Assembly: GCA_002287215.1 (NCBI GenBank)
Contig: LMVO01000001.1
Location: forward strand, 62,001-126,000
DNA from: Methanocorpusculum parvum
Lineage (GTDB): Archaea; Halobacteriota; Methanomicrobia; Methanomicrobiales; Methanocorpusculaceae
Length of the DNA: 64,000 nucleotides
Reading direction: 5' to 3'
How positions within the stretch are numbered: position 1 is the stretch's first letter; every line of letters begins with the position of its first letter. The notes under the pieces are model-generated. The model was not told where the DNA came from. It saw nothing but the letters and a program-made list of their open reading frames with translations, and searched no databases. Shown in pieces: positions 24,804 through 33,511 of this stretch. The position numbers and the translations under genes are program-made.

Positions 24804-25289
24804 ATGTTTGAGCAGAGAATATTTGAGACCGATTTTCGGACTGCTTTGTCCGAAGAACTTGATCGCCGGGGTCTAAGCATTCGCCAGCTTTCGGAAATGA
24901 CCGGGATACCTGCGGTCACCTTGTATAAAATTGCCTCAGGCGAGCGCGATCCAAGGCTTTCTACCGTGAAAAAAATCGTTGCAGCCTTCTCTCCCCGTCA
25001 CGGCAAATTCATCGCATTGATTGCGGCAAAGTTCCTCCTCGACGAGAACGAAGGGGTAAAGATCCTGGCAAACGGGACAGAGTACAGGATCAAAGGGTAT
25101 GCAGCCAACTCTCTTGAAGACTGTCTTATTGTGGCCGTACGAGCACGAAACGACGGGGCAGCCGGCATTATCTGTGCTCCGATCCTTGCCTCTCTTATCG
25201 AAAAAATGGTTGATGTTCCCGTAGCGATCCTGAAACCTGATATGCACGCCGTCCTCGGCGCAGCTGAATCCATTGGAAAACGACTCTAA
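24804..25289 (+). CDS. XRE-type HTH regulator with C-terminal sensor-like domain
   Basis: A 161-residue protein. Residues 14-55 form a helix-turn-helix (LDRRGLSIRQLSEMTGIPAVTLYKIASGERDPRLSTVKKI). The C-terminal half (VKILANGTEYRIKGYAANSLEDCLIVAVRARNDGAAGIICAP split over about 85-125, ending DVPVAILKP) looks like a small alpha/beta ligand-binding domain. Related proteins occur in methanogens without a known ligand. TATA-like sequence at about 24783 (TATACTAT) lies 20 bases before the start. tRNA-Ser follows on the other strand. Confidence 0.75.
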   Translation: MFEQRIFETDFRTALSEELDRRGLSIRQLSEMTGIPAVTLYKIASGERDPRLSTVKKIVAAFSPRHGKFIALIAAKFLLDENEGVKILANGTEYRIKGYAANSLEDCLIVAVRARNDGAAGIICAPILASLIEKMVDVPVAILKPDMHAVLGAAESIGKRL

Positions 25290-25297
25290 AACAAGAA

Positions 25298-25381
25298 CGC
25301 TGAGGGGGAGATTTGAACTCCCGAGAGACTTTCGCCTCACGGGCTTTCCAGGCCCGCGCCCTACCGCTAGACTACCTCAGC
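25298..25381 (-). tRNA. tRNA-Ser (anticodon GGA)
   Basis: On the minus strand the acceptor GCTGAGG pairs with CCTCAGC, with discriminator G at 25298. The anticodon stem CGGGC/GCCCG holds the loop CTGGAAA, giving GGA (complement of 25347-25349). The T arm contains GGGAGTTCAAATCTCCC. A long variable arm confirms a serine tRNA. No intron. Confidence 0.93.
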
Positions 25382-25418
25382 ATAAAAACTAGCATAAAAG
25401 ATGTGTTCTCTGCCTTTA

Positions 25419-26267
25419 TTAACTTACTGAGTCGGGCCTGGCGAACACGCGTGTCGATTTCGCGATCAGGCCGGGGCTTCCGCAGACGATCTTGTCCGAA
25501 TCGAACAGTGAATCAGCAAGCGCGATGAGCATCCCGCTTTGCGTGACCAGAGCAACACTCTGGCCGCGTGAGAATTTTTCCACCGATAAAGCTCCGACGC
25601 CGGCGAGCATCGCTCCATTTGCCACTGCTTTTGCTGCGTTGTCTCTTATGACGATCTTCGGGATATCTCCGATCGCCCGTTCCGGCGCAAGGATCATCGC
25701 TGCAAGTTTTTCTTTCTCATCCATCTCCACGGCATCTCTTAGTTCATGAAGGGTGTGCGCCTCGTCTGATGAGAACCCGCCGGATTTCGTTCTGCGCAGT
25801 TCTACCATCTGGCCTCCGCATCCGAGGACATTGCCGATGTGAACACAGACCGATCTGATATAGGTTCCCGCTTCGCACCAGATCTTTAACAGAACCAGTC
25901 TGTCCTGCATGTCGAGTAGTTCGATTCTGTAGATGACCCGTATCCGAAGCGCACGCTTCACTGCCGAGCGTCTGGGTGGCCGCTGATACACTCTGCCGGT
26001 GAACTGCTTTACGACCTCTTCAACGCGCTCACGGGGCATATCCGCATGCAGGCGCATACACGCCACATACTCTTTTTCATGCTGAAGCAGAAGGGGGGCG
26101 AGCCGAACTGCTTTTCCAAGCATGACAACAAGGACCCCCGAGACCATCGGGTCCAGCGTTCCCGAATGGCCGACATCCGACTTCAGCATTTTGCCGACCC
26201 AGGCCGCAACCTGGTGGCTGGTGGGTCCGCGAGGTTTATCGACCAGAATGACCCCCGTGTATCCCAT
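25419..26267 (-). CDS. truB: tRNA/rRNA pseudouridine synthase, TruB/Cbf5 family
   Basis: A 282-residue archaeal Cbf5-type enzyme: VDKPRGPTSHQVAAWV (about 9-24), catalytic Asp in GHSGTLDPMVSGVL (about 33-46), RSAVKRALRIRVIY and WCEAGTYIRSVCVHIG (about 130-145), then a C-terminal PUA domain (about 205-282). It isomerises uridines, either in tRNA or guided by H/ACA RNPs. It lacks the longer N-terminal extension of many archaeal Cbf5 proteins. In many archaea it follows cmk in the ribosomal cluster; here it overlaps hemD by three bases instead. Confidence 0.9.
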   Translation of the reverse strand: MGYTGVILVDKPRGPTSHQVAAWVGKMLKSDVGHSGTLDPMVSGVLVVMLGKAVRLAPLLLQHEKEYVACMRLHADMPRERVEEVVKQFTGRVYQRPPRRSAVKRALRIRVIYRIELLDMQDRLVLLKIWCEAGTYIRSVCVHIGNVLGCGGQMVELRRTKSGGFSSDEAHTLHELRDAVEMDEKEKLAAMILAPERAIGDIPKIVIRDNAAKAVANGAMLAGVGALSVEKFSRGQSVALVTQSGMLIALADSLFDSDKIVCGSPGLIAKSTRVFARPDSVS

Positions 26268-26962
26268 CAGTGGCTCTCCGTCACCAGATAGGCATTCAAA
26301 GCTTTCAGTGTCCCTTCGATCGACCCGTCTCCTATTACGGAAGGGGCATCCCCCCCGTACATCATCTCGTGTGCTGTTTCCTCACCGATTGCCATCTGAA
26401 TGATATTTTCCATTTTTGGAAGTATGGCCAGTCTGAATGCCACAGGACTCGTGAATAAAATCGCACCGACTCCTGTCAGGTCCATGACTTCATCCGTCTT
26501 CTCAACATCATAGCATTTGTATTCTGCAGATATTCCTCCTGCCCGCTGTATGTCTGCGGTAAGTTTCGGATAGGTGTTTCCTGCTCGCGGGATCCCGATC
26601 TTTTTTCCGCGGATCCAACGATCAAGGTACATCACGAGGTCTTTTGTGTAGAAAAACGGCAGCATCTCTGCAGCGAGACCGATATTATGCAGAATTCTTG
26701 CGGTTTGCGGTCCGTTCCCTATTATTCTGACCCTGGATGCGATTTTCGGGTCGATACAGGGCCCAAGTTTTTCTGCGACATATGCATTCGGGAAAAAGAC
26801 GGCGTCGAACTCCTCCTCATTTGCAGCTTTGAGGAACTTGCCGATGACCTCCAGATCTTTGACCGGTTTTATGGGTGATACAACCTTTGCTTTATGGTTG
26901 TATCTTTCACAAAGGGCAGCGTCCTCTAAAGCCCCCGTATGACGGGTTATGGCGATTAACAT
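26267..26962 (-). CDS. hemD: Uroporphyrinogen-III synthase
   Basis: A 231-residue HemD-fold protein (MLIAITRHTGALEDAAL; VRIIGNGPQTARILHNIGL; GVGAILFTSPVAFRLAI). It closes and inverts hydroxymethylbilane to uroporphyrinogen III, the precursor of sirohaem, cobamide and F430. HemD sequences are poorly conserved, so the call rests on the overall two-domain pattern and the GxxxLFTSPxAF motif. I start at ATG 26962; an upstream ATG would add a polar leader with no family match. It overlaps truB at ATGA. Confidence 0.8.
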   Translation of the reverse strand: MLIAITRHTGALEDAALCERYNHKAKVVSPIKPVKDLEVIGKFLKAANEEEFDAVFFPNAYVAEKLGPCIDPKIASRVRIIGNGPQTARILHNIGLAAEMLPFFYTKDLVMYLDRWIRGKKIGIPRAGNTYPKLTADIQRAGGISAEYKCYDVEKTDEVMDLTGVGAILFTSPVAFRLAILPKMENIIQMAIGEETAHEMMYGGDAPSVIGDGSIEGTLKALNAYLVTESH

Positions 26963-27016
26963 ATATGAGATTATTGGACTGTTAGGTTTAATAGGCGTTG
27001 TGTATAAATCACTAGT

Positions 27017-28237
27017 ATGCTGGGTGTTGTTGCCGGATTTTTCGCAGGTGTCACCCTGGGCATTATCGCAGGTTTTGTGCCCGGCATCCATTCAAACACC
27101 CTCGCCGGGCTTCTCGCGGCATGCTCAGTGCCTCTTATCGTTGTATTCGGCATCGATGGCATCTCTGTGATGATCGTGTCGATGATGGTGGTTTATACGT
27201 TTGCTGACATTCTTCCGTCCACTTTTTTGGGCGTTCCCGATCCGGACACCGTACTTTCCGTGCTTCCTGCTCACAATCTCTGTCTTATGGGAAACGGCGA
27301 AGAGGCGGTGAGAGTTTCAGCTCTTGGCAGTCTGTGGGGTTTTGTCTTCTGTCTTCCGTTATTTGCTCTCTTTATGATCTTCCTTCCCTCGGTTCAGGAG
27401 TATGTCGACTGGGGCGTTGGTCTTGTCATCCTGCTTGCAGCCGGACTTCTGATCGTATTCAGCAAAGCTCCTTCCTGGTCCTTTGCCGTTTTTCTTGTGT
27501 CCGGTCTTCTTGGCATATATGCAATGCGTTTTTCCTACTTTTCCTTCGGCGTCTTTGGCATAGGTGAGATCCTGCTCCCGCTATTGACCGGTCTTTTCGG
27601 GATCCCTGTTCTTCTTACGTCGATGAGGGCTCTGTCAAAACCTGCCGAGCAGACATTTTCCGGACTTATGATCTCACAGGGATCGATCATTGGAAACGGT
27701 ATCAAAGGCGCTTTCGCCGGAGCGATCGTCGGCTGGCTTCCCGGATTTTCAAGCGGTACCGCGAACGCTCTGCTCGCGGTCAGAAGAAGTTCGGAAAAGA
27801 TGGATCCGCGCGAGTATCTTGTATCAACATCTGCAGCGAATACGGCAAATGCCGTTTTGGGTCTTGCCGCTTTGTATGCTTTGGGGAGGATGCGTTCGGG
27901 GGCTATGGTCACGCTTGCCTCTTTCGATCTTCCGTCGGTATATCTGCTGGTCCTGGCAGCCGGCGCCGCTGCTTTGGCCGGCTATCTCGTCACGGTCTCC
28001 TCCTCGAAACTCAGCCGTGTGATCATGCATCTGGATCAGAAGATCATTGCCCGTGGCGTCTTGCTCTTTCTTGTGGGGATGACAGTGATCTTTTGCGGTC
28101 CCTTCGGCGTTTTGATCCTGATATTATCCACGCTAGTGGGTCTAGTCCCAGGTATGGCCGACATACCGAGGATATTTTGTATGGGGGCGATCATGCTGCC
28201 GGTGATGCTGTTTACGCTCGGGATCCTAAATTTTTGA
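27017..28237 (+). CDS. TctA-like multi-spanning permease
   Basis: A 406-residue membrane protein with about ten or eleven hydrophobic helices. The N-terminal GFFAGVTLGIIAGFVPGIH and the later GAFAGAIVGWLPGFSSG are the paired G..PG motifs of the tripartite tricarboxylate transporter large permease (TctA) family. No binding protein (TctC) or small subunit (TctB) is nearby, so it probably works alone or with unlinked partners. Such stand-alone archaeal members have no known substrate. Its 3' end overlaps the convergent dcd-like gene by 12 bases. Confidence 0.75.
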   Translation: MLGVVAGFFAGVTLGIIAGFVPGIHSNTLAGLLAACSVPLIVVFGIDGISVMIVSMMVVYTFADILPSTFLGVPDPDTVLSVLPAHNLCLMGNGEEAVRVSALGSLWGFVFCLPLFALFMIFLPSVQEYVDWGVGLVILLAAGLLIVFSKAPSWSFAVFLVSGLLGIYAMRFSYFSFGVFGIGEILLPLLTGLFGIPVLLTSMRALSKPAEQTFSGLMISQGSIIGNGIKGAFAGAIVGWLPGFSSGTANALLAVRRSSEKMDPREYLVSTSAANTANAVLGLAALYALGRMRSGAMVTLASFDLPSVYLLVLAAGAAALAGYLVTVSSSKLSRVIMHLDQKIIARGVLLFLVGMTVIFCGPFGVLILILSTLVGLVPGMADIPRIFCMGAIMLPVMLFTLGILNF

Positions 28238-28657
28238 TTTGACCACGCCAAAACTGTCCTGATAATTGCCGTTGTACGCACTTTCCACTTCCCCCTCTAC
28301 GGTATGGATAAGCATCTGAACGACCCGCATACCTTTGGTGACAGGGATATCCTCTGGTCCGCAGTTAGCCATACAGAGCGTCAGATTCCCTCGAAATCCC
28401 GGGTCGATATAGCCGGCGCCAAGCACAACACCTTTTCTTCCAAAAGAGGATCTTCCCCAGAGGGTCGCACAGAGATCTTTTGGGAGACTCACAAACTCCA
28501 TCGTCGGAACAAGGGTAAGCTGACCTTTTTTCATGATGATATCCTCGGCACTTCTGAGATCATAGGATGAAGGCTGAAGAGATTCTTCAGCAAACGGATC
28601 TATGCCTAGAGATCCGTCTTTGATGCGTGTTCTGATTATCGATGAAGAAAGAACCAT
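28226..28657 (-). CDS. dCTP deaminase/dUTPase-family protein lacking the deaminase Glu
   Basis: A 143-residue trimeric dUTPase-fold protein: LQPSSYDLR (about 27-35), GRSSFGRKGV (about 68-77) and GYIDPGFRGNLTLCM (about 82-96). dCTP deaminases have LE after the TL of the last motif, Glu being the catalytic base; here the residue is Cys (LTLCMANCG). It is also shorter than usual (about 170-200). It may therefore act as a dUTPase-like pyrophosphatase or have lost deamination. Thymidylate synthase, which needs dUMP, is at 50200. Confidence 0.78.
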   Translation of the reverse strand: MVLSSSIIRTRIKDGSLGIDPFAEESLQPSSYDLRSAEDIIMKKGQLTLVPTMEFVSLPKDLCATLWGRSSFGRKGVVLGAGYIDPGFRGNLTLCMANCGPEDIPVTKGMRVVQMLIHTVEGEVESAYNGNYQDSFGVVKSKI

Positions 28658-28699
28658 ATATGATAATACGCATCGGACGCAAATATAATATGAGACTCT

Positions 28700-28771
28700 G
28701 GACTTGTAGGGTAGTGGATATCCTTTCGGGCTTCGAACCCGAAGAACCGGGTTCGATCCCCGGCAGGTCCG
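28700..28771 (+). tRNA. tRNA-Arg (anticodon TCG)
   Basis: Acceptor GGACTTG pairs with CAGGTCC (one G-U), discriminator G. Anticodon stem TCGGG/CCCGA with loop CTTCGAA gives TCG. The T arm is CCGGGTTCGATCCCCGG. The short D arm is TAGGGTAGTGGATA. No intron and no encoded CCA. Confidence 0.93.
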
Positions 28772-28874
28772 TTCCGTTCATAGAGAGCGCATACAAAAAG
28801 CCCTGTTTTTCGCATTTTTTTCTGATCGTAGAGAAATGGCCGGAATTCTGCCGCAAATCCCTCTTTTAAATCAG

Positions 28875-28886
28875 AATATATTTAAG
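28875..28886 (+). promoter_or_regulatory. Putative promoter (TATA box) of mer
   Basis: AATATATTTAAG lies 40-48 bases before the mer ATG, with an A/T-rich stretch upstream. A ribosome site (GTGAGGTG, about 28907-28914) lies 9 bases before the start. The predicted leader is about 20 bases. Confidence 0.5.
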
Positions 28887-28923
28887 CAGAGGAGAGCAAT
28901 TTTAACGTGAGGTGTAAAGAACT

Positions 28924-29907
28924 ATGACTTATGGAATTGAGTTTGTTCCAGGAAACGTAAATGTCAAGCAGGTAGTTAACTTCTGCCAGCTCGCAGAGAG
29001 CAAAGACATTGACTTTGCATGGATTACCAACCACTACAACAACCGCCACTGTTACCCGGTCTTAACCGCAGTAGCACAGGCAACGACCTCTCTTAAGATG
29101 GGTCCGGGTATCATGAATGCATTCACTGACACTCCGGCAGCAATGGCATCCTTTGCCTGCACTCTTAACGAGATCTCCGACGGACGTGCAACCCTCGGTA
29201 TCGGCCCAGGTGACCTGTCCACCCTTCCGAAACTGGCAATCCAGCCGGAAAAGCCGGTCGCAAGACTCGGTGAAGCAATCGACCAGATCCGCGCACTCTG
29301 CAGCGGTGCAGAAGTTAAGAAAGACGGCAAACAGTTCTTCGACTACGATGGTGCCAAACTTACCGGTGTTACACTCCCAGGCAAGAAAGGTATCCCAATC
29401 TATGTCGGCGCACAGGGACCCAAAGTTCTTGAGCTCGCAGGACTGAAAGGCGACGGTGCACTTATCAACGCATCCAACCCCAAAGACTTCGCAGTCGCAA
29501 TCCCAATCATCAAAGCCGCATGCGACTCTGTCGGCAAGAAGGGATTCGATGTTGGAGCATACACTGCACTCTCCATCGACAAAGATGAGAAGAAAGCAAA
29601 GAAGGCAGCAAAGATCGTCGCAGCATTCATTGCAGCAGGATCTCCCGAAGCACTTCTTCTCCGCCACGGTCTCGACCTTGCAAACGTAGCAAAGATTAAG
29701 GACGCACTGTCCCGCTTTGACTTCGGTGCAGTCGGCGGACTTGTAACTGACAAAGAAATTGAAGCATTCACCATCTGCGGTACCCCAGACACTATCCGCC
29801 AGAAGTGCGATGACCTTACCGCCGCAGGCGTTACGCAGATCATCTTCGGTTCCCCGCTCGGACCCGACATGACGACCTCGATCCGCCTCCTCGGCAAGAT
29901 TATGTAA
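28924..29907 (+). CDS. mer: F420-dependent 5,10-methylenetetrahydromethanopterin reductase
   Basis: A 327-residue luciferase-like TIM-barrel enzyme. It reduces methylene-H4MPT to methyl-H4MPT with F420H2 in CO2 reduction to methane. Marks are MTYGIEFVPGNVNVKQVVNF (split, 1-21), WITNHYNNRHCYP (about 34-46), GRATLGIGPGD (about 89-99) and the GVTLPGKKGIPIYVGAQGPKVLEL stretch in two parts (about 146-170). Codon use is strongly biased toward C-ending and GCA codons, as in the S-layer and ribosomal genes, indicating high expression. It has its own promoter and 3' T-rich terminator. Confidence 0.96.
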   Translation: MTYGIEFVPGNVNVKQVVNFCQLAESKDIDFAWITNHYNNRHCYPVLTAVAQATTSLKMGPGIMNAFTDTPAAMASFACTLNEISDGRATLGIGPGDLSTLPKLAIQPEKPVARLGEAIDQIRALCSGAEVKKDGKQFFDYDGAKLTGVTLPGKKGIPIYVGAQGPKVLELAGLKGDGALINASNPKDFAVAIPIIKAACDSVGKKGFDVGAYTALSIDKDEKKAKKAAKIVAAFIAAGSPEALLLRHGLDLANVAKIKDALSRFDFGAVGGLVTDKEIEAFTICGTPDTIRQKCDDLTAAGVTQIIFGSPLGPDMTTSIRLLGKIM

Positions 29908-29940
29908 ACTCGGCACTGCCGATTTTACCCTTTTTCTTTT
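29908..29940 (+). terminator. Terminator after mer
   Basis: A short inverted repeat CGGCACTGCCG is followed by ATTTTACCCTTTTTCTTTTAC. Pyrimidine/T-rich tracts of this kind end archaeal transcripts. Confidence 0.45.
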
Positions 29941-30214
29941 ACAATTTTCCCGGAGATCATTTTACAGATTTTTCCCGTGAGTTTCCGCTCAGCTTTCGGA
30001 TTTTTTACGAAAAGACTCTTGATGTATGCGTTAATTTTCGCTATTCCTCAGATTTCATTTAAAAATGCTCAACTGCATTCCAGTCAGCAAGGTCTCAAGT
30101 ATCTTTCATTCATCCAAAACCCTGATATAACGTCAGTGGTATATTGAATAAGGTATTCTACTGATAGGTCATCTGCCTTTCAAAGGATAATAACCATACA
30201 ATCCGTGAGTGTTC
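29941..30214. other. Intergenic region between mer and pdxS
   Basis: AT-rich spacer of about 270 bases. I see no gene, RNA or repeat in it. A likely pdxS promoter is somewhere in 30120-30190, where TATA-like stretches (CTGATATAACG, GGTATATTGAATAAGG) occur, but none is clearly best. Confidence 0.4.
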
Positions 30215-31090
30215 ATGACAGAAAATCGTTCAAAACTTAACAAGGAACTTGCACAGATGCTGAAAGGAGGCGTGATCATGGATGTCACCTCGCCGGAGCA
30301 GGCTAAGATCGCAGAGGATGCAGGAGCCTGTGCTGTTATGGCTCTGGAGCGTATCCCTGCTGATATTCGTGCCGCCGGGGGAGTTTCCCGTATGAGCGAC
30401 CCGAAGATGATCAAAGGTATCCAGAAGGCGGTATCGATCCCCGTTATGGCAAAGGTCCGGATAGGACATTTTGTCGAAGCGCAGATCCTGGAAGCTATCG
30501 AGATCGACTACATCGATGAAAGTGAAGTCCTCTCCCCCGCAGATGATCTCCATCACATCGACAAAACCCGGTTCAATGTTCCTTTTGTTTGCGGCGCCCG
30601 TGATCTTGGCGAGGCTCTCCGCCGTGTCGCCGAAGGTGCAACGATGATCAGGACCAAAGGCGAGGCAGGTACCGGCGACATCGTCCAGGCCGTTCGTCAT
30701 ATGCGCACATTGAACAGTGAGATCCGCCGTGTCGTCAGCCTTCGTGAGGATGAACTCTACGTTGCGGCAAAAGATATGCAGGTCCCTGTCCATCTTCTGC
30801 AGTATGTTCATGAAAACGGCAAACTTCCGGTAGTCAACTTTGCCGCCGGCGGTGTTGCCACGCCTGCAGACGCTGCACTCATGATGCAGCTTGGCGCCGA
30901 GGGTGTATTTGTCGGCTCAGGTATCTTCAAATCAGGCAATCCGGCTAAGCGTGCAGCAGCTGTAGTAAAGGCTGTCACGAATTACAATAATCCGGCAATA
31001 CTTGCCGAACTCTCCGAAGATCTTGGTGAGGCGATGGTCGGCATCAACGCTGATGAGATCTCCATCCTGATGGCGGAACGGGGAAAATAA
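30215..31090 (+). CDS. pdxS: Pyridoxal 5'-phosphate synthase, PdxS subunit
   Basis: A 291-residue TIM-barrel PdxS making PLP from ribose 5-phosphate, glyceraldehyde 3-phosphate and ammonia. Conserved blocks are [20 protein letters not shown] (about 16-35), [20 protein letters not shown] (about 41-60), [19 protein letters not shown] with a catalytic lysine (about 75-93) and [10 protein letters not shown] (about 231-240). ATG 30215 is preferred over GTG 30209. pdxT follows four bases later, giving the usual synthase/glutaminase pair. Confidence 0.96.
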   Translation: MTENRSKLNKELAQMLKGGVIMDVTSPEQAKIAEDAGACAVMALERIPADIRAAGGVSRMSDPKMIKGIQKAVSIPVMAKVRIGHFVEAQILEAIEIDYIDESEVLSPADDLHHIDKTRFNVPFVCGARDLGEALRRVAEGATMIRTKGEAGTGDIVQAVRHMRTLNSEIRRVVSLREDELYVAAKDMQVPVHLLQYVHENGKLPVVNFAAGGVATPADAALMMQLGAEGVFVGSGIFKSGNPAKRAAAVVKAVTNYNNPAILAELSEDLGEAMVGINADEISILMAERGK

Positions 31091-31094
31091 CGTT

Positions 31095-31664
31095 ATGAGG
31101 ATCGGTGTTCTGGCACTTCAGGGTGCATTCATCGAACACATCAGGATGCTGGAAAGTCTGGGTGCCGAGACGTTTGAGATTCGCAATATCTCCGATCTCA
31201 AAGAAAGACCTGATGGTCTGATCCTTCCAGGAGGGGAGAGCACGGTCATGTCAAAACTCCTCCAGGACCTTGGGCTTTATGAGAAGCTTCGTTCACTCAT
31301 ATTGTCCGACACTCCGGTAATGGGTACCTGCGCAGGTCTGATCCTGCTTGCAAAATATGTTGAGGGCGGCCGTCCCTCTCTTGCAACGATGGACATTACA
31401 GCTGTACGGAATGCTTACGGCCGGCAGCTTGGCAGTTTTGAAACATACGCGCCGTTTGCCGATACCGGAGATATTCAGATGACCTTCATACGTGCGCCGG
31501 TGATAACCGCCCCTGGCAAAAATGTGGTCGTGCTTGCCCAAGTTGATGGAAACATCGTCGCCGCTCGCGAAGAAAATCAGCTTGTCCTGTCATTCCATCC
31601 GGAGCTCGGAAAAGATCCCGCCGTCCATCGGTATTTCATCAACATGATCTCAGGCAATGCCTGA
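31095..31664 (+). CDS. pdxT: Pyridoxal 5'-phosphate synthase, PdxT glutaminase subunit
   Basis: A 189-residue class I glutaminase feeding ammonia to PdxS. The N-terminus MRIGVLALQGAFIEHIRML, GGESTVMSKLL (about 46-56), nucleophile Cys in VMGTCAGLILLA (about 75-86), RNAYGRQLGSFE and the catalytic SFHPEL (about 168-173) are all present. Length matches the family. Coupled to pdxS with a four-base gap. Confidence 0.96.
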   Translation: MRIGVLALQGAFIEHIRMLESLGAETFEIRNISDLKERPDGLILPGGESTVMSKLLQDLGLYEKLRSLILSDTPVMGTCAGLILLAKYVEGGRPSLATMDITAVRNAYGRQLGSFETYAPFADTGDIQMTFIRAPVITAPGKNVVVLAQVDGNIVAAREENQLVLSFHPELGKDPAVHRYFINMISGNA

Positions 31665-31718
31665 TCTTTTTTTTTAATTTCTTCCTGCTGTTGAATAAGG
31701 GATTATATTATTTACATA

Positions 31719-31750
31719 TGGGGGCGGGTTTTTTTATTCCCGCTCCCTGA
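31719..31750. terminator. Bidirectional terminator between pdxT and mtd
   Basis: GGGGGCGGG and CCCGCTCCC arms flank a T-rich loop, with an A-rich flank on the right. It lies midway between the convergent pdxT and mtd genes. A T9 run directly after pdxT (31665-31676) may act first. Confidence 0.5.
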
Positions 31751-31786
31751 TCCAAAAAGAAAAATGGTAAAATTGGGATGTCCGAT

Positions 31787-32629
31787 TTACTCGGGCTTGC
31801 TGATAAGGGCGACCTTGGAGACGATCTCACCGGTCTTCTTGTGCGGCTTGCGGATAACGCCGTCGCATCCCTTCTCGAGCTCACGTGCCTGATCGCAAAG
31901 ATCTGCTGCTGCACGCATCATTTCGTGTGCGGAGGTGACGATTGGTACGTAGTCTGTCCACTCTTTGGTCATGAAACAGCCTTTGACGTTTACACCTGCA
32001 ACTGCTGATGCGATCTCGTATGCTGCACGTGCTTTTGCCAGTGCATAGGGGTTTGTGAACTCGCCTTTGGTGGAGTTGTCAGAGTTCAGAACAAGTTTCG
32101 GGAGTTCGATCTCTGCACCCTTCTTGCCTGCTTTCACCTGGTCGATTACTTTGTCAAGCTCCATCTGGAGTTTGCGGAATGCACCGGTGAGGGCAAGGAC
32201 CTTAACGAGGTTGCCGTTGTAGTCTGCCATCTCGACTGGGTCGAGGAATTCGCGGCGGGCGCCGATCATTGCGTCTGCTTTGACGATGATGTAGCCAAAG
32301 CCGGATGCCTTGAGTGCTTCCCAGCCTTCTTTCTTGGTCGTGACATCGTCAGTGATGACGATGGTCGGGATACCTGCTGCTTTCAGGTCCTCGCGTGCGC
32401 CGACTGGTCCTTCGAGAACTCCGTTCGGGGAAACAACGATTGCGAAGTCAGGCTGCCATGCTTTCAGGTTTGAAACGACACGGTCAACATCTTCCTTCTG
32501 CAGTTTGGTTCCGGAAGTCGCCATGAATGTCATCATGTCTTCACGGTCTGCACGCTCATCTAAAAGCAACTCTGCCATAACACCTGATGCGATGTTACCG
32601 AGTTTTGCAACTCCTACCTTAACTACCAT
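31787..32629 (-). CDS. mtd: F420-dependent methylenetetrahydromethanopterin dehydrogenase
   Basis: A 280-residue Mtd that reversibly converts methenyl-H4MPT to methylene-H4MPT with F420H2, the step before Mer. Typical stretches are [20 protein letters not shown] (1-20), [10 protein letters not shown] (about 38-47), [19 protein letters not shown] (about 62-80) and the C-terminal [19 protein letters not shown] (about 216-234). ATG 32629 follows the ribosome site GAGAGGTG; a start 18 bases upstream would lie within it. The divergent neighbour encodes a Tfx-type regulator. Confidence 0.96.
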   Translation of the reverse strand: MVVKVGVAKLGNIASGVMAELLLDERADREDMMTFMATSGTKLQKEDVDRVVSNLKAWQPDFAIVVSPNGVLEGPVGAREDLKAAGIPTIVITDDVTTKKEGWEALKASGFGYIIVKADAMIGARREFLDPVEMADYNGNLVKVLALTGAFRKLQMELDKVIDQVKAGKKGAEIELPKLVLNSDNSTKGEFTNPYALAKARAAYEIASAVAGVNVKGCFMTKEWTDYVPIVTSAHEMMRAAADLCDQARELEKGCDGVIRKPHKKTGEIVSKVALISKPE

Positions 32630-32641
32630 ATTTGATACACC

Positions 32642-32692
32642 TCTCATTTTGAAATGAGAACATCAGTTTATCGACGAGAATCAATATAAGGT
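32642..32692 (-). promoter_or_regulatory. mtd promoter and leader hairpin
   Basis: On the minus strand, CCTTATATTG (32682-32692) is a TATA-like box. The leader then holds the inverted repeat TCTCATTT/AAATGAGA (32642-32659), whose 3' arm touches the ribosome site GAGAGGTG. The remainder of the 312-base gap to tfx holds no visible gene. Confidence 0.5.
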
Positions 32693-32910
32693 TTGTGAAT
32701 GGCATTGCCCTCAAACCAAATAATCGTGATTTCGGCCGGTTCACATCTATCAGAATCAAATGCTTAGGTATTTTTACTATGGCTCCTCTACAGTATGTGG
32801 GAATAATCGGGTTCTCACGTACTTTTTGTGAAATCCGGGCTGTAATCATCTCTCTTTGTCTGCGCGTACTGTTATTGGACATCCGTTTCTTAGAAATGTT
32901 TAATCAAATC

Positions 32911-32922
32911 ATTTATAGTTAA
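32911..32922 (+). promoter_or_regulatory. Putative promoter of the tfx-like gene
   Basis: ATTTATAGTT is centred about 28 bases before the ATG at 32942. No ribosome-binding site precedes the ATG (GAATTAATACTG). The mRNA is therefore probably leaderless. Confidence 0.5.
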
Positions 32923-32941
32923 TCAGGTTGAATTAATACTG

Positions 32942-33346
32942 ATGAAAGATACACTTCTTACTGACCGCCAGAAGGAAGTCATACGATACCGGAAACAGGG
33001 TATGACGCAGCAGCAGATCGCCGACCGACTTGGCACATCCAAGGCCAACATATGCACGATCGAAAAATCCGCGAATGAAAATATCCGCCGGGCAAAAGAA
33101 ACTCTTGAGTTTTTGTACACGCTTGATGCGACTGAATTATGTGTTCTTCCCGAAGGTACTGATCTGATGGAAGCTCCCAAGATAATCTATGTGTCGGCTG
33201 CCCCTCTCAATATCAAGATCCGGTATGATACACTTGCTCTGATCAACCGTATCTCTTCATATATGCCGGAGAAGATCAAGGGCCGGCACGTCAAAGAGGA
33301 CATCATCGTTTATCTGAATAATGAAGGCGATCTCTACTTCGGCTGA
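32942..33346 (+). CDS. Tfx-family transcriptional regulator
   Basis: A 134-residue protein. Residues 7-45 form a sigma-like helix-turn-helix (TDRQKEVIRYRKQGMTQQQIADRLGTSKANIC, split over two helices) followed by the acidic/aromatic Tfx C-terminal domain (FLYTLDATELCVLPEGTDLMEAP). The founding member binds downstream of the promoter of the molybdenum formylmethanofuran dehydrogenase operon in Methanothermobacter. Here it is divergent from mtd, so control of a C1-pathway gene is plausible but inferred. Confidence 0.88.
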   Translation: MKDTLLTDRQKEVIRYRKQGMTQQQIADRLGTSKANICTIEKSANENIRRAKETLEFLYTLDATELCVLPEGTDLMEAPKIIYVSAAPLNIKIRYDTLALINRISSYMPEKIKGRHVKEDIIVYLNNEGDLYFG

Positions 33347-33375
33347 TCCTCCTCTCTTCGGTTGTAATGCGCCGT

Positions 33376-33401
33376 GTCTCTCTCTCTCTCTCTCTCATGG
33401 C
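33376..33401 (+). repeat. Short (TC)n tract
   Basis: About nine consecutive CT dinucleotides (TCTCTCTCTCTCTCTC) just after the tfx-like gene. A simple repeat with no other feature around it. Confidence 0.7.
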
Positions 33402-33484
33402 TGTCGGTCGAAACGGTGTGACGTGTATCTTCTAGTTGCTCCGTACCATTTCTTTTTTTTTGATTTCTCTTAGCCATACAACAA

Positions 33485-33492
33485 TTTATATT
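33485..33492 (+). promoter_or_regulatory. Putative promoter upstream of the hairpin-dense region
   Basis: TTTATATT within AACAATTTATATTC. The expected start is near 33512, where a hairpin AGCCT/AGGCT begins. This would give either a separate RNA or a leader of about 600 bases for the ribosomal-protein operon. Confidence 0.45.
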
Positions 33493-33511
33493 CTCTCTCC
33501 TCCAATAACAT

